Assembly (NCBI GenBank): GCA_016871135.1
Contig: VFZQ01000196.1
Location: forward strand, 1 to 8,449
DNA: 8,449 nucleotides
Source: Acidobacteriota bacterium
GTDB taxonomy: Bacteria > Acidobacteriota > Terriglobia > Bryobacterales > Bryobacteraceae
Reading direction: 5' to 3'
Each line of letters starts with the position of its first letter. The first letter of the stretch is position 1. Below, in pieces: positions 1-6,677 of this stretch. The notes below the pieces were generated by a model. That model did not search any database, was not told where the DNA came from, and worked only from the letters and a program-made list of their open reading frames with translations. A program made the translations under genes and the position numbers.

Positions 1-18
1 TCCCTCCTCTCATACAAA

Positions 19-465
19 ATGGAAGCAACGCTCCACGCGCTCGGAGAAATTGTCCTTAAAGGTCTCCCGACGTTTTTCCTCCTGGTCTTTCTCCACTTCT
101 ACTTGAAGAAGGTGTACTTCGGGCCGTTGACCGAAGTGATGGCCAAGCGTTACGAAGCCACCGCCGGCGCTAAGAAGCAGGCCCAATCGGCCATCGCCCG
201 CGCCGAAGCAAAAGCCAGGGAGTACGAGGAAGCCATCAAAAACGCCCGCACCGAGGTCTACCGCGAAAACGAAGCGTTGCGCAAGAAGTGGCGCGACGAA
301 CAAACCGTGCAGTTGGGCGACGCTAAAGCCAAGGCCGATTCGATGGTCTCCGTTGCGAAAGCGGAACTGGCCGCCGATGTCCGTGGCGCGCAAGACTCCC
401 TTCGCGCCGAAAGCGAGCGTCTGGCAGAACAGATCTGCTCTTCTGTCCTTCGGAGGAGCGCCTAA
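19..465 (+). CDS. atpF: F1FO ATP synthase subunit b' (first of two b-type stalk subunits)
   Basis: This 148-residue protein is one half of the peripheral stalk that holds the F1 head still against the membrane rotor. One hydrophobic helix lies near the N-terminus (about residues 14-33, with LPTFFLLVFLHFYLKK), followed by the F-G-P motif (34-36) that typically follows the membrane helix in b subunits. The rest is a long, charged Ala/Lys/Glu/Arg-rich helix (about 40-145) of coiled-coil type. There is no signal peptide, unlike the b protein encoded next. The ATG at 19 gives the normal family length; the 18 bases before it are pyrimidine-rich and show no Shine-Dalgarno. The gene abuts the following b gene with no spacer (TAA then ATG). 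The two very different b-like proteins probably form a heterodimer, as in cyanobacteria and purple bacteria. The name b' is inferred from order and shape; the b and b' labels could be swapped. Confidence 0.88.
   Translation: MEATLHALGEIVLKGLPTFFLLVFLHFYLKKVYFGPLTEVMAKRYEATAGAKKQAQSAIARAEAKAREYEEAIKNARTEVYRENEALRKKWRDEQTVQLGDAKAKADSMVSVAKAELAADVRGAQDSLRAESERLAEQICSSVLRRSA
452..458 (+). promoter_or_regulatory. Shine-Dalgarno for the second b subunit gene
   Basis: GGAGGAG sits inside the last codons of the b' gene and 7 bases before the ATG at 466. It is the strongest ribosome binding site in the window and fixes the start of the b gene, which begins on the base right after the b' stop codon. 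Confidence 0.8.
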
Positions 466-1050
466 ATGAAACGCCTGCTGATCGCTCTGATTTTCGCACT
501 CGCTTCGATCGCCCAGGAACACGGGGCCGCCGAACATAAGCAAGCCGAACACGGGCAGGCCGCCGAAGGCGGACACGCCAGCGAAGGCCCGTCGATGACC
601 CTGAAGTGGGCCAACTTCGCCATCCTCGCCGCCGGCCTCGCCTATCTGATCGCCAAGAACGCCCCGGCATTCTTCGCCAGCCGCACGGCTGAAATTAAGA
701 AGGGCCTGGAAGAAGGCGCTGCCATGCAGCGTGAGGCCAATGAGCGCACCGCCGCCATGGAAGCGCGCCTCAAGAACCTCGAAACCGAAATCGCCGAACT
801 TCGCGCCAAAGCCAAGCAGGAGATCGCCGCCGAAGGCGAACGCGTCAAGAAGGAAACCGACGCCGCGCTGACCAAAATCCAGGCCAACGCCGAAACCGAA
901 ATCGCCTCCGCCGGCAAAGCCGAGCGCGCCAAGCTGAAGGCCTATGCCGCCGGCATCGCCATCGACATCGCCGAAGAGCGGTTGCGCGGCGAATTGAACC
1001 CCTCCACCGACGCCGGTCTCATTCGCAGTTTCCTGAAAGGGTTGAACTAA
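466..1050 (+). CDS. atpF: F1FO ATP synthase subunit b with N-terminal signal-like extension
   Basis: This 194-residue protein is the second b-type peripheral stalk subunit. Residues 1-16 look like a signal peptide (MKRLL, a hydrophobic run, then S-I-A before Q17). Next comes a hydrophilic, His/Glu-rich stretch (about 17-42) with H19, H24, H29 and H37. The usual b-type membrane helix follows at about 47-64 (WANFAILAAGLAYLIAKNA). Residues 70-175 are a charged coiled coil with many A/E/K residues, ending in a conserved-looking AAGIAIDIAEERLRGEL segment that should contact delta. Plain b subunits are about 155-170 residues long, so the N-terminal extension explains the extra length. The start is fixed by GGAGGAG 7 bases upstream. 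If the signal segment is cleaved, the His-rich stretch would face the periplasm. It is followed 3 bases later by the delta gene. Confidence 0.88.
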   Translation: MKRLLIALIFALASIAQEHGAAEHKQAEHGQAAEGGHASEGPSMTLKWANFAILAAGLAYLIAKNAPAFFASRTAEIKKGLEEGAAMQREANERTAAMEARLKNLETEIAELRAKAKQEIAAEGERVKKETDAALTKIQANAETEIASAGKAERAKLKAYAAGIAIDIAEERLRGELNPSTDAGLIRSFLKGLN

Positions 1051-1053
1051 CCG

Positions 1054-1596
1054 ATGTCGCTCGCCGTCGCCTCCCGTTACGCTCGCGCCCTGGCCGATAT
1101 CGTTAGCTCCGGCAAGCTGCAGGCCGATGCCGTGATCGAACAACTCCGCGGCTTCCGCGCGTTGCAGACCGGTTCCACCGAACTCCGCAACATCCTGGTG
1201 TCCCCCGCGGTTCCGGTGCGGAAAAAGCTCGCCGCCACCGGCCGGCTTGCCGACCAACTCGGCTTCTCGCCGGTGCTCAAGAATTTCTTAAACGTCGTCA
1301 TCGGCCACGGCCGCATTGCGATGCTGGGAGAGATCCTGGTTTCGCTCGAAGCGCAGTTGGACGAGCGGCGTGGTATCGTTCGCGCGGCGGTAACGTCGGC
1401 GCGGCCGTTGGATTTGCCGCAGCGCAATGAAGTGGAAGCCGCGCTGGCCAAGGCAACGGGTAAGCGTGTGTTTGGTGAATACGCGGTCGACGAAACGCTG
1501 ATCGGTGGTATGGTCGCGCGCGTCGGTTCGCGGGTTTATGACGGTTCGGTGCGCGGCCAATTGCAGGCCATGCGCGGCCGTCTGGTTCGTTCCTAG
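1054..1596 (+). CDS. atpH: F1FO ATP synthase subunit delta (OSCP type)
   Basis: Delta caps the F1 head and joins it to the C-terminal ends of the b subunits. The 180-residue length is typical. The N-terminal six-helix domain starts with the family hallmark A-x-R-Y-A-R-A-L (about 5-13). The C-terminal part carries the OSCP signature region G-G-M-V-A-R-V-G-S-R-V-Y-D-G-S (151-165), ending in Q-L-Q-A-M-R-G-R-L. The start ATG is 3 bases after the b stop and no strong Shine-Dalgarno is present (only GAAAGGG about 13 bases away), so translation is probably coupled to b. A 30-base gap separates it from the alpha gene. The assignment is secure from motif and context. Confidence 0.95.
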   Translation: MSLAVASRYARALADIVSSGKLQADAVIEQLRGFRALQTGSTELRNILVSPAVPVRKKLAATGRLADQLGFSPVLKNFLNVVIGHGRIAMLGEILVSLEAQLDERRGIVRAAVTSARPLDLPQRNEVEAALAKATGKRVFGEYAVDETLIGGMVARVGSRVYDGSVRGQLQAMRGRLVRS

Positions 1597-1626
1597 TCCA
1601 AAGTTTTTCGAGAGATAACGCACAGT

Positions 1627-3129
<1,503 letters not shown>

Positions 3130-3132
3130 GCC

Positions 3133-3993
<861 letters not shown>

Positions 3994-3996
<3 letters not shown>

Positions 3997-4000
3997 GGAG
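3994..4000 (+). promoter_or_regulatory. Shine-Dalgarno for atpD, overlapping the atpG stop
   Basis: TAAGGAG overlaps the atpG stop codon and lies 12 bases before the ATG at 4013, a slightly long spacing. It supports the ATG at 4013 as the beta start rather than an in-frame TTG at 3989, which lies inside atpG and upstream of this site. Confidence 0.6.
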
Positions 4001-4012
4001 TTCCTCTCTCGC

Positions 4013-5464
4013 ATGTCCACCGATTCTGCACTCGTTGCCGGCAAAGTCATCCAGGTCGCCGGACCCGCCGTCGACATTCAGTTTCCCGAAGGCGCCATCC
4101 CGCCCATCCGCACCGCCATCCGCATCACCTCGGAAGGCTTCGACGTTCCCACGCCGCTCGACGTGATGTGCGAAGTTGCGCAGCACATCGGTGAGAATCG
4201 TGTCCGCACGATCGCCTTGCAGCCGACCGAAGGTATGGTGCGCGGAATGCCCGCCGCCTCGCTCGGCAAGCCGGTGTCGGTGCCCGTCGGTCCGCAGACC
4301 CTCGGCCGGGTGCTGAACGTCATCGGCGAACCCGTCGACAACATGGGCCCTGTGAATGCCGAGCAGCGCTGGCCGATTCACCGTCCCGCTCCGCTGTTTG
4401 AAGAGCAGGCCACTTCGCAGGCGATGCTAGAAACCGGCATCAAAGTCGTCGATCTCGTCGAGCCTTACCTCAAGGGTGGCAAGATCGGCCTGTTCGGCGG
4501 CGCGGGCGTCGGCAAGACCGTCGTCATCATGGAACTGATCAACAACATCGCCATGCAGCACGGCGGCGTTTCGGTGTTCGCCGGCGTCGGCGAACGCACC
4601 CGTGAAGGCAACGATCTCTGGCTCGAAATGCAGGAGTCCGGCGTTCTCGATCCGAAGGACTACACCAAGTCGAAAGTGGCGCTCATCTACGGCCAGATGA
4701 CCGAGCCGCCCGGAGCCCGCCTCCGCGTCGGCCTCACCGGCCTGACCGTCGCCGAGTACTTCCGCGACGAAGAAAATCAGGACGTGCTGCTGTTCGTCGA
4801 TAACATCTTCCGCTTCACCCAGGCCGGATCGGAAGTGTCGGCGCTGCTCGGCCGCATGCCGTCCGCCGTCGGTTACCAGCCCAACCTCGCCACCGAAATG
4901 GGCGAGTTGCAGGAACGCATCACCTCGACCAAGAAGGGTTCGATTACCTCCGTGCAGGCCATCTACGTGCCCGCCGACGACTACACCGATCCCGCTCCGG
5001 CCACCGCCTTCGCCCACCTCGACGCGACAACGAACCTCTCCCGCGACATCGCCGCGCTCGGTATCTACCCGGCCGTCGATCCGCTCGCCTCGACCTCCCG
5101 TATTCTCGACCCGCAGGTCCTCGGCGCCGAGCACTACAACTGCGCCCAGCGCGTCAAGCAGATCCTGCAGCGCTACAAGGATCTCCAGGACATCATCGCC
5201 ATTCTCGGTATCGACGAACTCTCCGAAGACGACAAGCTCACCGTGTCGCGCGCCCGCAAGATCCAGCGCTTCCTGTCGCAGCCCTTCCACGTCGCCGAAC
5301 AGTTCACCGGCTTCAAGGGCAAGTACGTGAAGCTGGCCGATACGATCAAGGGCTTCAACGAAATCTGCGACGGCAAACACGACGACGTGCCCGAACAGGC
5401 GTTCTACATGGTCGGCACCATCGAGGAAGCGCTCGAAAAGGCCGAGTCGCTCAAGAAGAGCTAG
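4013..5464 (+). CDS. atpD: F1 ATP synthase catalytic subunit beta
   Basis: Beta holds the catalytic sites that make or hydrolyse ATP. With the ATG at 4013 the protein is 483 residues. An in-frame TTG at 3989 is open but lies inside atpG, and the family normally begins with a short tail before the VAGKVIQVAGPAVDI strand, so 4013 is preferred. The Walker A loop GGAGVGKT is at 162-169 with K168. The catalytic glutamate is E194 in GERTREGND, 26 residues after the lysine as in E. coli. The alpha/beta signature PAVDPLASTS is at 353-362. The lever motif that touches gamma reads DELSEDD (401-407), a mild variant of the usual DELSEED that keeps the acidic charge. Nothing is missing from the active site. 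The epsilon gene follows after 4 bases. Confidence 0.98.
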   Translation: MSTDSALVAGKVIQVAGPAVDIQFPEGAIPPIRTAIRITSEGFDVPTPLDVMCEVAQHIGENRVRTIALQPTEGMVRGMPAASLGKPVSVPVGPQTLGRVLNVIGEPVDNMGPVNAEQRWPIHRPAPLFEEQATSQAMLETGIKVVDLVEPYLKGGKIGLFGGAGVGKTVVIMELINNIAMQHGGVSVFAGVGERTREGNDLWLEMQESGVLDPKDYTKSKVALIYGQMTEPPGARLRVGLTGLTVAEYFRDEENQDVLLFVDNIFRFTQAGSEVSALLGRMPSAVGYQPNLATEMGELQERITSTKKGSITSVQAIYVPADDYTDPAPATAFAHLDATTNLSRDIAALGIYPAVDPLASTSRILDPQVLGAEHYNCAQRVKQILQRYKDLQDIIAILGIDELSEDDKLTVSRARKIQRFLSQPFHVAEQFTGFKGKYVKLADTIKGFNEICDGKHDDVPEQAFYMVGTIEEALEKAESLKKS

Positions 5465-5468
5465 CCCC

Positions 5469-5876
5469 ATGGCCGCCACGTTTGAGTTGGAAGTCGCAAC
5501 ACCGGACAAGCTGCTCGTCAAAGAGCAGGTGACCGAAGCCGAGATCCCCGGACTCGAAGGATACATCGGCGTGCTGCCCGAGCACGCGCCGCTGATCTCG
5601 GAGCTGGGAATCGGTTTGTTGAGCTACAAAGTGGGCGGCAAAACGCACTCGGTGATCGTGTCGCACGGTTGGGTGGAAGTGCTAGGCGACCGTGCCCGCG
5701 TGCTTGCATCAACGGCCGAGAAGCCCGATCAAATCGACGCCAAGCGCGCCAAGGAATCCCTCGACCGCGCCGAACGCCGCCTCAAGGAAGCCGGCGATTG
5801 GGACATCGCCCGCGCCCTCAAAGCCGCCGAACGCGCCCGTGTACGCATGGAAGCCGCAGCGAAGACCGGGCGATAA
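5469..5876 (+). CDS. atpC: F1 ATP synthase subunit epsilon
   Basis: Epsilon binds the foot of gamma, couples it to the c ring and can inhibit ATP hydrolysis. The 135-residue protein has the usual beta-sandwich (about 1-85, with the family blocks VTEAEIPGLEGYIGVLPEHAPL and GWVEVL) and a full C-terminal helical hairpin (about 88-132). The first helix contains IDAKRA at 89-94, an exact match to the I/L-D-x-x-R-A ATP-binding motif known from the thermophilic Bacillus PS3 epsilon, with E84 just before it and R100, R122 and R126 after it. ATP-sensitive regulation of this enzyme is therefore plausible, though unproven. The start ATG is 8 bases after an AAGAAGAG stretch. This is the last gene of the operon; a gene on the opposite strand ends 3 bases beyond its stop. 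Confidence 0.96.
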   Translation: MAATFELEVATPDKLLVKEQVTEAEIPGLEGYIGVLPEHAPLISELGIGLLSYKVGGKTHSVIVSHGWVEVLGDRARVLASTAEKPDQIDAKRAKESLDRAERRLKEAGDWDIARALKAAERARVRMEAAAKTGR

Positions 5877-5879
5877 ATA

Positions 5880-6296
5880 CTACTCGTCGTAGGCGCTCAG
5901 ATACAGGCGCTGCTCGTAGTCGACGATTCCGAGCCGAACGCGATCCAGCCATCCTGTGCGGCCCAAATAGTTGCCTTTGAATTCGGGATTCTCGGCAAAA
6001 TAGACCATACGGCTTACCTCGACGCCTAGGGTCTTCAAATTGACCTCGTGGCCGTAGGCCCTGAAGTGCCCCGCCGCGGTTCGAAAACTCATTAGTTGTC
6101 CCGCTTCGATATCTAGGCCCAGCATTTCCGCATGGCTCCGGTCGAAAATGCAAAACGCCGCCCCAGTGTCGAGCTTTGCGTTGACGGCGAAACGTCGATC
6201 GCCCACCTCAAGTTTCACCGGGACTTCGATTCCCGCGGCCAACGAGCCGTATTGATGGACGACCTCGAAATCTAGCGAGTGCAAGCCTAGCTCCAC
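5880..6296 (-). CDS. Small retropepsin-like aspartic protease domain protein
   Basis: This 138-residue soluble protein has one retropepsin-like domain. The active-site motif is LDTGA (D43-T44-G45-A46) after a beta strand (FAVNAK). It is followed by a helix ending in A-E-M-L-G-L-D, the usual 'A..LGL' pattern after the catalytic loop. Near the C-terminus YLGRTGWLDRVRLGI (110-124) matches the hydrophobic-hydrophobic-Gly strand and FFDRF-like segment of bacterial aspartyl-protease family proteins. With only one catalytic Asp the active form should be a homodimer, as in retroviral enzymes. There is no signal peptide, so it is probably cytoplasmic. The start is GTG at 6296, overlapping the upstream DUF5678 gene by 10 bases with no clear Shine-Dalgarno, which suggests coupled translation. 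The substrate is unknown, and proteolytic activity is inferred from the motif only. Confidence 0.8.
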   Translation of the reverse strand: MELGLHSLDFEVVHQYGSLAAGIEVPVKLEVGDRRFAVNAKLDTGAAFCIFDRSHAEMLGLDIEAGQLMSFRTAAGHFRAYGHEVNLKTLGVEVSRMVYFAENPEFKGNYLGRTGWLDRVRLGIVDYEQRLYLSAYDE

Positions 6297-6607
6297 CGAC
6301 CGATCAGGGGCACATCGTCCTCGACGTAGAGGTGTGCGACGAATGGGGTTTCAATCCCTTCCGCCTTCGCCGCTTCATACACCTTCATTGCGTCGTCATC
6401 CGCCATGATCAACCGGTCACCTTCAATCGAAACCCACTTGTTCAGATAAGCCGCGCGATTCTCGCGAATCCAGCGCATTTCACGCGCACGGTCGTCATAG
6501 GGCACCGCTGGTGGTTGTCGCAACCCCCGCACCAGACGCAGCGCCTCTTCCTGCTTCGCCGCCGGCAGTTCGCGGACCTCTTCAAGAAGGGCTTCTTCGA
6601 TCGACAT
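6287..6607 (-). CDS. DUF5678-type small protein with antitoxin-like N-terminus
   Basis: This 106-residue acidic protein has two visible parts. Residues 1-31 are helical, with ALLEEVRELPAAKQEEALRL resembling the short 'LP..K..E.L..V..L' helices found at the start of DUF2281-like and other antitoxin-type proteins. Residues about 46-106 (WIRENRAAYLNKWVSIEGD, then VYEAAKAEGI and a final VPLIGRW) look like the DUF5678 domain, a small alpha/beta unit of unknown function. The ATG at 6607 has GAAGG 6 bases upstream (6614-6618). Its last 10 bases overlap the GTG start of the aspartic protease gene, so the two are very likely made together. The DUF name is from memory of the family pattern; no molecular function can be stated. 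Confidence 0.75.
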   Translation of the reverse strand: MSIEEALLEEVRELPAAKQEEALRLVRGLRQPPAVPYDDRAREMRWIRENRAAYLNKWVSIEGDRLIMADDDAMKVYEAAKAEGIETPFVAHLYVEDDVPLIGRWS

Positions 6608-6613
6608 ACGGCA

Positions 6614-6618
6614 CCTTC
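6614..6618 (-). promoter_or_regulatory. Shine-Dalgarno for the DUF5678-type gene
   Basis: On the minus strand GAAGG lies 6 bases before the ATG at 6607 and supports that start. A TAAAAT hexamer directly upstream (6624-6619) resembles a -10 box. A transcript begun from it would start after this ribosome site, so it is not called a promoter. Confidence 0.5.
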
Positions 6619-6641
6619 ATTTTACACAGCGCGATGGATCA

Positions 6642-6662
6642 AACGGAGCTCGTGCGCTCGTT
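6642..6662 (-). terminator. Weak hairpin after the propeller gene, possible terminator
   Basis: On the minus strand AACGAGC, a 6-base loop and GCTCCGTT form a 7-pair stem with one bulged C, about 15 bases after the stop of the propeller gene. Only three T residues follow, so it is a poor intrinsic terminator. It could be chance, or attenuate read-through into the downstream DUF5678/protease pair. Confidence 0.2.
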
Positions 6663-6677
6663 ACCAGCCGTTGGCCT

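Noticed and set aside
1..10. CCTCCT-like tract before the b' gene as an mRNA element pairing with the GGAGGAG site at 452-458
   Set aside because: Six complementary bases over 440 nucleotides are expected by chance, and similar pyrimidine runs occur inside the coding sequence (for example near 77-82).
10..1257. Long open frame of 415 codons on the minus strand opposite the b', b and delta genes
   Set aside because: It mirrors well-supported ATP synthase genes, is Gly/Phe/Leu-rich with no recognisable domain, and is the usual antisense shadow of GC-rich coding DNA. Similar shadows at 1288-2511, 2866-4077 and 4427-5566 were dropped for the same reason.
5880..5892. CTAC/GTAG inverted repeat just after atpC as a terminator
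   Set aside because: It has only 4 pairs with a 5-base loop, no T-run, and lies within coding codons of the facing gene.
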